Source: DATFNI01 sp963787205 (GTDB lineage Bacteria > Bacteroidota > Rhodothermia > Balneolales > DATFMH01). From it: a DNA stretch of 64,000 nucleotides. The DNA is taken from NCBI GenBank assembly GCA_963787205.1, contig CAWBCD010000014.1, positions 124,001-188,000 on the forward strand, written 5' to 3'. This document shows, piece by piece, positions 26,689 to 34,528 of the stretch; positions within the stretch are counted from its first letter, which is position 1, and the number at the start of each line of letters is the position of its first letter. The notes below the pieces were generated by a model that was not told the origin of the DNA, did no database searches, and saw nothing but the letters and a program-made list of their open reading frames with translations. The position numbers and the translations under genes were made by a program.

Positions 26689-28878
26689 ATGCGAAACCGG
26701 AAAGAACTTTTTAAACTCTACGGCCCCTTCATCCTTGCCGGATTCATCCTCATGTGGATTCCACTCATTGGTGATCTTCATGTGGAGTCAGCCGTATTGT
26801 CTTCATTGTTCGGTGCCTTCTATGCCGGAGTGCTTGCTGCCAGAAAGAAAGAATCCCCTGGCGATTTCTCCCGTCTACTTCGAGTTGAGACGCAGGTTTA
26901 TACTATAGCGATCCCGCTTGCAATAAAATGCGCGTTGTCAGGATGTCTCAGTGTCGATGGAATAGGGTTCTGGGTCTTTTTTCCGTCGATGAGCGTCTTT
27001 TTCGGATATAGCATTGGTCGGCTGTTTCGAATAAATGGTTTTCGGCGTGCTGTCTTATGGACGGTTCTGGTTTTGCTGTTGATAGGACTTGGGGAGTTTC
27101 TGGTCGAACTCTTTACCCTGCCACAGGTCTATTTCTTTAATCATGTTTGGGGTGGATGGCCCGGACCGCTATATGATTCGGCCGTGCGATTTACAGCACG
27201 GGATTTGTTTTTCCGGTTTGTCACTTTCTGTTGGGCTGAATTGCTCTGGCTGCTGCCCTCATTCTGGCATCAGCGATTTGCAAAGTGGGGAGTTTTGGTC
27301 CTGACTGTCAGTCTTGGATTGAGCTATGCCCAAATGCCTTTCGTTCACATTATCACGCCGCGCTGGTATCTCAAACAGGTGCTTAGCGGCCGCATCGAAG
27401 GCCAGAATGTGGCCATTTATTATGATACAAGCCGATATTCAAAGTATGATATTCACAAGTACCTGGATAAGGCTGAGTTCGATGTCAGTGAAATATGTCA
27501 TGATCTGAAAATTCAGCCTCCGACCGGTAAAAACAGGGTTGAATGCTTTTTTTATGGAGATGTATGGCAAAAAAAGGAACTCGTGGGAGCGAAGTATACG
27601 AGTTATGTTCCTGTCTGGAATCCGGTCAACCAGGTGCACATAGCAAAGTCTGCCATCGATCAGGTCCTGCGACACGAACTGGTGCATGTGCTCGCGAAAC
27701 AGTTCGGTGGTCCAATACTGAAGGCCAGTTGGAGTATCGGTCTTACCGAGGGGCTGGCTGTATCATTAGCACCTGATGAATCCGAATATGCAACCATCGA
27801 CCAGATCGTAGCAGCTTCAAAACCCTGGCCCAACGCACAAGACATTGAAAACGCGTTATCCTTTTCGGGCTTCTATGAAGGACGTGCAAATGTGAGCTAT
27901 ATAACGGCAGGCTCCTTTGTACATTATTTGCTGAACAACTGGCCGGTAGCGGATTTCAAGAAGGCATACAGAAACTCAGACCTTGCCGAGGGCTATCCGG
28001 TCAGTGTGGATTCTCTTGTTGCCGGATGGCACGCTGCTCTGAAAGAGATTCCTGTTGACTCAACGGATATGGCGGTCTCCGCCCATTTGTTCTCTGTTCC
28101 TTCCATCTTCGAAAAACAATGTCCTCACAAGCTGACCAGAGCTTATTATTATTACGATTCTTATAACCACGCAATGGCTCTCTACGACACTTCTAAGGCC
28201 GTTCAAACACTTAATACCGCATTGAGGAAACTGACCTGGAGGCCTTCATTCTGGATCCCATGGTCGACGTTGCAACTGATTACCGGTCATCCGGACACCG
28301 TACTAAAGTCGTATATACCACCAAAACTAACAGACCCACTCGTTGCGATAAGAATGGCTGACAGTTATATGATGGCAAACGACAGTGTCAGTGCGGACCA
28401 TGACCTTGATTCCGCACTTGTGTTGAGCACCGGGAAGATGAAGGATCCGAGGCTTCTTGGTCGTATCATGTTTCGAAAAGATTCAAGGAAAAACTGGGGG
28501 GATTATCTAAAGATCCTCAATGGTAGTTATGCGGTTACCGACAGTTCTGATTTTGAGTCGCTTTCACCGGCCAACAAGCTTTTCGCATTGAGTTTTATGA
28601 TCACAAAAGAAAAAACAAAAGCAGTATTGAAACTTGGCGCTGGCGTCATCAGATATCCATTTCAGAAATATTATTTTGAAACATATCTGGATCTTATAGA
28701 TTATTTGGCGGTTCATGGTAATATTAGTCAGGCTCAGAATGTTCTTTCATTCTTAAGAGAGCAACCTTCGCTTCGCTTACGCTGGAAACAAATGATCGGT
28801 CGTAAAGTGCGCTTCCTTGCCTTTATGGACAAGCACCGGAACCCCGATATGTTAAAATATTCGCGGAATCGGCGCTAA
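26689..28878 (+). CDS. Polytopic membrane protein with gluzincin-type metallopeptidase domain
   Basis: A 729-residue protein. About seven to eight membrane helices fill residues 12-235. A soluble domain follows with the zinc-protease motif HELVH at about residues 329-333 and the downstream zinc glutamate in LTEGLAVSLAP at about 354, the arrangement of the MA clan (M1-like, 'peptidase_MA'). Residues about 480-729 are helical and repeat-like (possibly TPR-related). Whether the protease faces the periplasm is likely but not proven. It lies 45 bases after proline dehydrogenase and 16 before the histidine kinase. No characterised homologue comes to mind. Confidence 0.75.
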   Translation: MRNRKELFKLYGPFILAGFILMWIPLIGDLHVESAVLSSLFGAFYAGVLAARKKESPGDFSRLLRVETQVYTIAIPLAIKCALSGCLSVDGIGFWVFFPSMSVFFGYSIGRLFRINGFRRAVLWTVLVLLLIGLGEFLVELFTLPQVYFFNHVWGGWPGPLYDSAVRFTARDLFFRFVTFCWAELLWLLPSFWHQRFAKWGVLVLTVSLGLSYAQMPFVHIITPRWYLKQVLSGRIEGQNVAIYYDTSRYSKYDIHKYLDKAEFDVSEICHDLKIQPPTGKNRVECFFYGDVWQKKELVGAKYTSYVPVWNPVNQVHIAKSAIDQVLRHELVHVLAKQFGGPILKASWSIGLTEGLAVSLAPDESEYATIDQIVAASKPWPNAQDIENALSFSGFYEGRANVSYITAGSFVHYLLNNWPVADFKKAYRNSDLAEGYPVSVDSLVAGWHAALKEIPVDSTDMAVSAHLFSVPSIFEKQCPHKLTRAYYYYDSYNHAMALYDTSKAVQTLNTALRKLTWRPSFWIPWSTLQLITGHPDTVLKSYIPPKLTDPLVAIRMADSYMMANDSVSADHDLDSALVLSTGKMKDPRLLGRIMFRKDSRKNWGDYLKILNGSYAVTDSSDFESLSPANKLFALSFMITKEKTKAVLKLGAGVIRYPFQKYYFETYLDLIDYLAVHGNISQAQNVLSFLREQPSLRLRWKQMIGRKVRFLAFMDKHRNPDMLKYSRNRR

Positions 28879-28894
28879 ATACGTATCATACCAT

Positions 28895-30079
28895 ATGCTT
28901 AGTAAAGAAGGGGAAACGGCTATACGCAATGATAAAAAAAGGCTGGCTGCAGTAAAGTCGGTGCAGCTGCGGGATGCTGCGCCGCTGATGAATCTTGAAA
29001 AACTGGTGACTACGTTAGCCGAAGCCCTCAAATCTGAGCAGGTATTACTGGTTTTGTCCCTGGAGGAGGATGTTACAATTGCCAGCTCCAGTGATAATCG
29101 TCAGCCGATCACACTTTCTAATGAAGAAGAAGATCTGATTCTTTCCGGTGAACCGATTTATGTGGGTGATCATTATTGCGTCCCTTACCGGCACCGGGAT
29201 TCATATGTGGGGTATCTGGCAGTGCTCGTCAATCAGTCAGAGCTTGATGATAAAGCGATAAGCCTTATTCATACCTTCGCCAGCATGGTTGGCAAGGATC
29301 TGGAGATGGCAGATATGAATGCAAAACTGCAGATCCAGAATGAAAAAATCAGCCAAAAGCAGAAGCGACTGGAGGAGGTCATCGCTTTTAAGAATAATGT
29401 GTTGAGCATCACGACCCACGATTTGCGAAGCCCGTTGACAGCCGTGCTTGGTTATCTCGATATGATGGATAAGGAACTTTTGCAATCGGGAAATGCCGAC
29501 TTGCGACAGTATCACGCCATGGTACAGATGGGAGTGAATAACATGGCAGACCTGGTCAACCAGTTGAATGACATTGTATTGATAGATCTCAACAAGATCG
29601 AGTTAAACCTGATCAAAGTTGATTTGAATTGGGTCGCTGAAGAAGTATTCGAATTGATGCAGGGAGCCGCTCATGCAAAAGAACAGGAGCTGCTGTTTTG
29701 CCGGCATGGCAGTCCGTTGTATGCGGAAGTGGATATCCCGAAAGCCAAAAGGATTTTATTTAATTTGATCAGCAATGCACTGAAGTATACTCCGAGAGGC
29801 GGAAAGATCGAAATCAGCCTGGATTATGAAGGAGACACTGCGCTGATCCATGTCCGTGACAATGGGATGGGCATCGAAAAGGAGAAGCAGAAATCAATCT
29901 TCGAACCCTTTTACAAAGTCAGCGAATCCGGAACAGAGGGTGAGCCATCAACGGGAATCGGTTTATTTACCTGTTATTACCTGAGCCGGTTATTCGATGG
30001 TTCCGTATTCGTGAGCAGTGACAAAGGGAAAGGGGCAACGTTTACACTCAGACTTCCTGCTGAGGAAGGACTACTCTGA
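28895..30079 (+). CDS. Sensor histidine kinase (GAF-like N-terminus, soluble)
   Basis: A 394-residue kinase without membrane helices. Residues about 30-150 look like a GAF-type sensor (EQVLLVLSLEEDVTIAS... VGDHYCVPYRHRD). A coiled-coil linker follows at about 145-170. The dimerisation/phosphoacceptor H-box is ITTHDLRSPLTAVLGYLDMM with H175, and the HATPase domain shows NLISNALKYTP, VRDNGMGI and TGIGLFTCYYLSRL. No response regulator gene is near, so the partner is unknown. It begins 16 bases after the membrane peptidase stop, which makes co-transcription likely. Confidence 0.92.
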   Translation: MLSKEGETAIRNDKKRLAAVKSVQLRDAAPLMNLEKLVTTLAEALKSEQVLLVLSLEEDVTIASSSDNRQPITLSNEEEDLILSGEPIYVGDHYCVPYRHRDSYVGYLAVLVNQSELDDKAISLIHTFASMVGKDLEMADMNAKLQIQNEKISQKQKRLEEVIAFKNNVLSITTHDLRSPLTAVLGYLDMMDKELLQSGNADLRQYHAMVQMGVNNMADLVNQLNDIVLIDLNKIELNLIKVDLNWVAEEVFELMQGAAHAKEQELLFCRHGSPLYAEVDIPKAKRILFNLISNALKYTPRGGKIEISLDYEGDTALIHVRDNGMGIEKEKQKSIFEPFYKVSESGTEGEPSTGIGLFTCYYLSRLFDGSVFVSSDKGKGATFTLRLPAEEGLL

Positions 30080-30142
30080 TCGATCGAAACGGTCCCGCTC
30101 ATGTTAATGTTAATTCCTTAAAAAGTTTTGGGAGGAAAATCT

Positions 30143-30652
30143 ATGAAAAAAAGTGTTGTTGAAGCTGTAAACAATCAAATACAGGTGGAGTTTTCATCGG
30201 CTTATTTGTACCTGTCAATGTCGGCATACTTTGCTGAGCAAAACCTCAATGGCTTTGCCAGCTGGATGCGTGTCCAATGGCAGGAGGAACTGCAGCATGG
30301 CCTCAAATTCTATGATATGCTGATCGATCGTGATGTGAAAGTAGCACTCAAAGAGCTCCCACAGCCTGAAACTGAGTTTGGAACACCACAGGAGGCATTT
30401 AAGGCTGTTTTAGATCATGAGAAGAAAGTCACGAAGCTGATTAATGAACTCTATCAGCTGGCATCAAAAGAGAGTGATTATCCGCTACAAAATCTGCTTC
30501 AGTGGTTTATTGATGAGCAGGTGGAGGAGGAAAACAATGCCCGTGATATTATTAACCAATTGAAACTTATCGGAGATAACGGGACGGGTCTGTTTATGCT
30601 CGACAGAGAACTGGGGCAACGATCCCCGGCCGGTTCCGAAAACGCGCCCTGA
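30143..30652 (+). CDS. ftnA: Non-heme ferritin
   Basis: Iron-storage 24-mer subunit of 169 residues. A strong ribosome binding site GGGAGG (30130-30135) sits seven bases before ATG 30143 (MKKSVVEAVNNQI), so the frame start at TTG 30128 is rejected. The ferroxidase ligands are visible in VEFSSAYLYLSMSAYF, WQEELQHGLKFYDML and FIDEQVEEENNARDII, as in bacterial FtnA; the heme-binding methionine of bacterioferritin is not evident. Confidence 0.94.
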   Translation: MKKSVVEAVNNQIQVEFSSAYLYLSMSAYFAEQNLNGFASWMRVQWQEELQHGLKFYDMLIDRDVKVALKELPQPETEFGTPQEAFKAVLDHEKKVTKLINELYQLASKESDYPLQNLLQWFIDEQVEEENNARDIINQLKLIGDNGTGLFMLDRELGQRSPAGSENAP

Positions 30653-30702
30653 AACGTAACTTATTGGAAAGCATTTACTGGAGATGAGGAGGGAAATAAA
30701 AG

Positions 30703-30738
30703 ATATTAAAGTCTTAATATGTTTTTGTTTTTTTTCTG
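30703..30738 (+). terminator. AT-rich rho-independent terminator after ferritin gene
   Basis: Stem ATATTAA-AGTC-TTAATAT (30703-30720), followed by GTTTTTGTTTTTTTT. The stem is weak because it lacks G-C pairs, but the T run is long and the position, 50 bases past the ferritin stop, is right. Confidence 0.55.
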
Positions 30739-30793
30739 TCGGTCGCAAAAACGGGTCTAATTCAATTAAAAGTGTAATAATGTAGAGGTAATT

Positions 30794-31561
30794 ATGAATC
30801 GAGTCAAAGACAAAGTAGCTATTGTTACAGGAGGAGCACTCGGACTAGGTCGGGCGAGTGCGGTTTTGTTGGCCCGGGAAGGGGCAAGTGTTGTGATTAC
30901 GGATGTCAAAGATGAAGAGGGTAAAGAAGCAGCCCTGGAAATAAATAAGGATGGCGGAAAAGCTGTTTACATCCATCAGGATGTAGCCCTCGAATCGGAA
31001 TGGAAGTCTTTGGTAGAGAAAACGGTTCAGCAATTCGGCAAATTGGATATTCTGGTCAATAATGCCGGTGTAGGAGTCGGCGGACCACTGGAAGAGCTAA
31101 CTCTGAAAGAATGGAGATGGCTCATGTCAATCAATCTGGATGCTGTTTTCCTGGGAACGAGGGAAACCATAAAAGTGATGAAGAAGCAGGGGGGTTCCAT
31201 AATCAATCTTTCATCCATCGAGGGACTCGTCGGTGATCCTAATCTTGCTGCTTATAATACAAGCAAAGGTGGAGTTCGATTATTCACCAAATCGGCAGCA
31301 CTATACTGTGCAAAAATGGGATACAATATCCGCGTCAATTCCATCCATCCCGGTTATATATGGACCCCGATGGTGGAAAACTACCTGAAGGCTCAGGGCG
31401 GTGTTGCGGAAGGACGAAAGGCGCTCGACAGCATGCATCCTATTGGTCATGTTGGTGAACCATATGACATTGCTTATGGAGTTTTGTACCTGGCGTCTGA
31501 GGAGTCGAAATTCGTGACAGGATCGGAACTTGTCATTGACGGAGGTTATACAGCACAGTAG
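30794..31561 (+). CDS. Short-chain dehydrogenase/reductase
   Basis: A classical SDR of 255 residues. It has the cofactor motif TGGALGLGRAS at about 12-22, aspartate in VVITDVKDEEG (suggesting NAD(H) preference), NNAGVG at about 89, the catalytic serine in NLSSIEG and YNTSKGG with the Tyr/Lys pair at about 155-159. The C-terminal GSELVIDGGYTAQ is also typical. It resembles the 3-alpha/20-beta-hydroxysteroid and cyclohexanol/glucose dehydrogenase group, but the substrate cannot be assigned. A good ribosome binding site (TAGAGG) precedes ATG 30794. Confidence 0.92.
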   Translation: MNRVKDKVAIVTGGALGLGRASAVLLAREGASVVITDVKDEEGKEAALEINKDGGKAVYIHQDVALESEWKSLVEKTVQQFGKLDILVNNAGVGVGGPLEELTLKEWRWLMSINLDAVFLGTRETIKVMKKQGGSIINLSSIEGLVGDPNLAAYNTSKGGVRLFTKSAALYCAKMGYNIRVNSIHPGYIWTPMVENYLKAQGGVAEGRKALDSMHPIGHVGEPYDIAYGVLYLASEESKFVTGSELVIDGGYTAQ

Positions 31562-31682
31562 AGCAAGACTTTACTGAATCATGGCTGGTTTAGACTGTGC
31601 GGCTAACACCGGGACCATTGGAATGGATGGACCATATAGAACGTTTTGAGTGGCGTTTGGGTGGTAATACAAACGTAACTTT

Positions 31683-32162
31683 ATGATTTACTCCATTTTG
31701 AGTTTGATTATATCCTTGCTTTTAGCTTTCGCAGCGGCTTATGCCGGCGCCGTTGTGTCACCCGGAATAGCTTCTTCGGATTGGTACAATGAACTGAGGA
31801 AACCTGAATGGAATCCACCAACATGGTTGTTTGGTCCGGTGTGGACAGCTCTTTACACGATGATGGCAATTGCTGCATGGATTGTATGGAACCAACATGG
31901 ATTTTACACAGCTCAAAAAGCTCTTGTCATCTATCTGATCCAACTGGTGATTAATGCCGGGTGGTCGTGGATCTTTTTCGGATGGCATCGTCTCGGTTGG
32001 GCACTGGTCGAGATTATGTTGTTATGGCTGTTCGTCTTTTGGACTATCCTGGCCTTCTCTAATCACAGCCTGGTTGCTGCATGGTTGATGGTCCCATACT
32101 TGCTATGGGTCAGTTTTGCCATGATATTGAATGCGTCTATCTGGAGGCGAAACCGTGATTAA
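31683..32162 (+). CDS. tspO: TspO/MBR-family tryptophan-rich membrane protein
   Basis: A 159-residue protein with five membrane helices. It has the family motif WYNELRKPEWNPPTWLFGPVW at about residues 35-55, then a second tryptophan-rich patch (NAGWSWIFFGWHRLGWALVEI) in which the family's usual N-x-x-W is seen. TspO binds and photo-oxidises tetrapyrroles and affects porphyrin and redox stress responses. Heme A synthase, bd oxidase and ferritin are in the wider neighbourhood but not in an operon with it. Confidence 0.95.
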   Translation: MIYSILSLIISLLLAFAAAYAGAVVSPGIASSDWYNELRKPEWNPPTWLFGPVWTALYTMMAIAAWIVWNQHGFYTAQKALVIYLIQLVINAGWSWIFFGWHRLGWALVEIMLLWLFVFWTILAFSNHSLVAAWLMVPYLLWVSFAMILNASIWRRNRD

Positions 32163-32180
32163 CAATTCAATCTGAGAGCA

Positions 32181-32216
32181 TAAAAAACCTGTCAGTCTTT
32201 CACGAGCCGACAGGTT
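32181..32216 (-). terminator. Rho-independent terminator of ric (possibly shared with tspO)
   Basis: Stem AACCTGTC / GACAGGTT (32186-32193 and 32209-32216), followed on the minus strand by TTTTTTA. It sits between the converging tspO and ric genes and is best placed for ric. Confidence 0.75.
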
Positions 32217-32271
32217 GTTGATTTAGGGAATAATGGTTGCTATGCACAACCGGATAATGTCAGAAAATGAA

Positions 32272-33000
32272 TTAACTTGATTTTTCCAGTTCCAATGCCA
32301 TTGGAAACAGGATGTTGTTTTCCAGGTGGATATGTTTGTGCAAATCTTCCTGAAAAGCCTTCAGGTTTTTGTAGAGAATCCGGAAGGTGGGACACGCATC
32401 TTCAGGTGGGTTGTAGCCGTTGCTCAAAGATTCGATCTTTGCCATCTCCTTTCCGGCTTCATCGTGATCCTTCTCCATCATGGTTACAGGATTTTTGACT
32501 GAACTAAAGAATGGTTTTTCAGGGGTTATGCCATCTTTTTGGGTTTTCACCAAATACTTGATGTAGGGGAACAAAAAGTTTTCTTCCTTGTCGACATGTG
32601 CATTCAACTCGGTTGACAGCAGAGCGAAAATAAATGAGATCTTTAAGGTCTCTGCATGTTGTTGGCCATGAACTCTGGCTACTTTCCGTGAGTAGGTGCT
32701 GATTTCAGGTATCTTGTTTCGTACGTAGGTGTGATGAGTGTCGACAATGTAGTCCACAAGTTTATCCGCTTCCCATTCACTGAAATTTTCATCAGACACG
32801 TCAGGTTGATTATCCAATTTCTCAAGGGCTTGGATCACAAGCTCGCCGTCGAGATTTTTTTTGCTGCATGCTTCACCTATCGATCGTTTTCCTCCACAGC
32901 AAAAATCAATTCCAAATTCACGGAATATCCCTGCTTTACGATAGTCTTCTGCTACCAGTTCGCCGACAGTTCGATCAGAATAAGTTGATTGTACGCTCAT
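32272..33000 (-). CDS. ric: Iron-sulfur cluster repair di-iron protein (RIC)
   Basis: A 242-residue protein of the ScdA/YtfE/NorA family, which restores Fe-S clusters damaged by nitric oxide or peroxide. The N-terminal ScdA_N domain has FGIDFCCGGKRSIGEAC (paired cysteines at about 31-32). The hemerythrin-like C-terminal domain carries the di-iron ligands in DTHHTYVRNKIPE, LNAHVDKEENFLFP, MEKDHDEAG and LHKHIHLENNILFP. The upstream sequence is very AT-rich; I could not define an FNR or NsrR-type site with confidence. Confidence 0.96.
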   Translation of the reverse strand: MSVQSTYSDRTVGELVAEDYRKAGIFREFGIDFCCGGKRSIGEACSKKNLDGELVIQALEKLDNQPDVSDENFSEWEADKLVDYIVDTHHTYVRNKIPEISTYSRKVARVHGQQHAETLKISFIFALLSTELNAHVDKEENFLFPYIKYLVKTQKDGITPEKPFFSSVKNPVTMMEKDHDEAGKEMAKIESLSNGYNPPEDACPTFRILYKNLKAFQEDLHKHIHLENNILFPMALELEKSS

Positions 33001-33275
33001 GGAGTAATTATAAAAATAATTAAGAGTCTTTTATCTTAAAATAAATCAATAAATTCTTTTTGTCAATAATGTTCATAAAAATAGTTTTGAATAGTTCCTG
33101 TGGTTCTTGGGATGAGCTATTATGAAACCGTATTAAAATGATCCAGAGGCCCAAAATTTAAAAAATACCAGCTTCTTTCCGGCCCTAAAACTTATCACTA
33201 TAAAATCAAGAAACGTCAAGACGCTAATCCTTAAAGGAGCGACTATGGTCTGAAATATAAAGTCTAAGGTCTTTT

Positions 33276-34409
33276 CTAAGCGAAACGGTCTGACAGGCGG
33301 TTGATGAGATAACTACTTTCTTTAAGCGCCTGATCGGCAAAATCTCCGAAGAACTCGTGCACAGCTTCAAATTCTTTGACAAATGATTCCTTATCATCTT
33401 TCTGTACAAGGTCAGAGAGTCTTTGATGATGTTTGAAAAAGTTGAGCAGCAATTCACGGCGTTCTTCATTGGAAAAGACAATATCTGCATACAGACTCGG
33501 ATCCTGTGCGAAAATACGTCCCGTCATCATCAGTTCTGCTCGGTAAATTGGGCTGGAGAAATCGATGATGTCTTCCGGGCGAAGGTCGTAGTAACGCATG
33601 AATGATCCGTGTAGCAGGGCTACAAAGTGGCGAAGCCCCTGAATCATATGCATCGCATGATCATGTTTTTGCGGATCAACTTCTTTGACCCGCATTCCCC
33701 AAAGAGAAAATTGTCGAAGAAACCAATCCATCTTTTCGTCATCGCGACCGTGGCAAACGAGGAGTAGCTGTTTGGACAGGTTGGGAACATCCGGGCCATG
33801 CATCGGGTGGAGGCTGACTACCGGGCCGGGATGCACATCCATCATCAATTCCAACAATCCATTTTTGTTGGATGTAAAATCAGCCAGGATTGTATCAGGA
33901 TTCAGATGTGGAGCAAGATCTCGAATGACCTGATGAGTGACATGAATGGGAACCGAGACAATTGCCACATCCACGTCTTTTGCTAATTGGTCCACTTTAT
34001 TCCAGCCATCCCGGTCCAGGATGCGTACATTATGTCCGGTTTTTTCAAAAATTCTGTGATATAGAGAACCCATTTCTCCGGCACCGCCGACGATGAGTAT
34101 CTCTTTAGCTTCGTGAGTCGCCTGCGGAAACCGGCCGCTTGACTGGCTGGCCCGTGAGCTGCTCATGATCATGCGGAGAAAATCTTCCGCCCAGTCGGCG
34201 TCGATGCCGTGTTGCTCAGCTTGTTCGCGAAATCGTTGTACTTTGTCCTCTTCACGATTGGCTACAAAAATGGGCAGTTTATTCTGTATTTTGGTTTCGA
34301 TCACGTCTCGAACTGTTTCATTACGTTGCTGCAAAAGCTCGAGAATTTTTCGATCTATCTCGTCGATTCGTTTACGCGATCCCGATAAATGGTGTTCTGA
34401 TGTGGTCAT
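33276..34409 (-). CDS. tyrA: Bifunctional chorismate mutase / prephenate dehydrogenase (T-protein)
   Basis: Tyrosine biosynthesis enzyme of 377 residues: chorismate to prephenate, then oxidative decarboxylation to 4-hydroxyphenylpyruvate. The chorismate mutase domain spans about 10-95 (RKRIDEIDRKILELLQQRNE, VANREEDKVQRFREQ). The dehydrogenase domain starts with the NAD motif ILIVGGAGEMGSLYHRIF at about 104, then ADFTSNKNG, SLHPMHGPDV and QGLRHFVALLHGS. This fused layout is the gammaproteobacterial-type TyrA and is less common outside that group. Stands alone. Confidence 0.94.
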   Translation of the reverse strand: MTTSEHHLSGSRKRIDEIDRKILELLQQRNETVRDVIETKIQNKLPIFVANREEDKVQRFREQAEQHGIDADWAEDFLRMIMSSSRASQSSGRFPQATHEAKEILIVGGAGEMGSLYHRIFEKTGHNVRILDRDGWNKVDQLAKDVDVAIVSVPIHVTHQVIRDLAPHLNPDTILADFTSNKNGLLELMMDVHPGPVVSLHPMHGPDVPNLSKQLLLVCHGRDDEKMDWFLRQFSLWGMRVKEVDPQKHDHAMHMIQGLRHFVALLHGSFMRYYDLRPEDIIDFSSPIYRAELMMTGRIFAQDPSLYADIVFSNEERRELLLNFFKHHQRLSDLVQKDDKESFVKEFEAVHEFFGDFADQALKESSYLINRLSDRFA

Positions 34410-34500
34410 GACACATTGAGTGAAATCCTGTGGATGAAATTATATCATCTTTTTGCCAAGTGAGCGTTAAAGTACGGAAACATAAAGCAAAAAATCCTTC

Positions 34501-34523
34501 TTTTGGATAAAATCTACCCAAAA
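34501..34523. promoter_or_regulatory. Imperfect palindrome upstream of uvrB
   Basis: TTTTGG-N11-CCAAAA, 23 bp, with nine of eleven base pairs matching, ending five bases before the uvrB start codon at 34529. Position next to a DNA repair gene makes a damage-response operator conceivable. No such motif was found before uvrA, so this is a weak call. Confidence 0.3.
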
Positions 34524-34528
34524 CAAAT

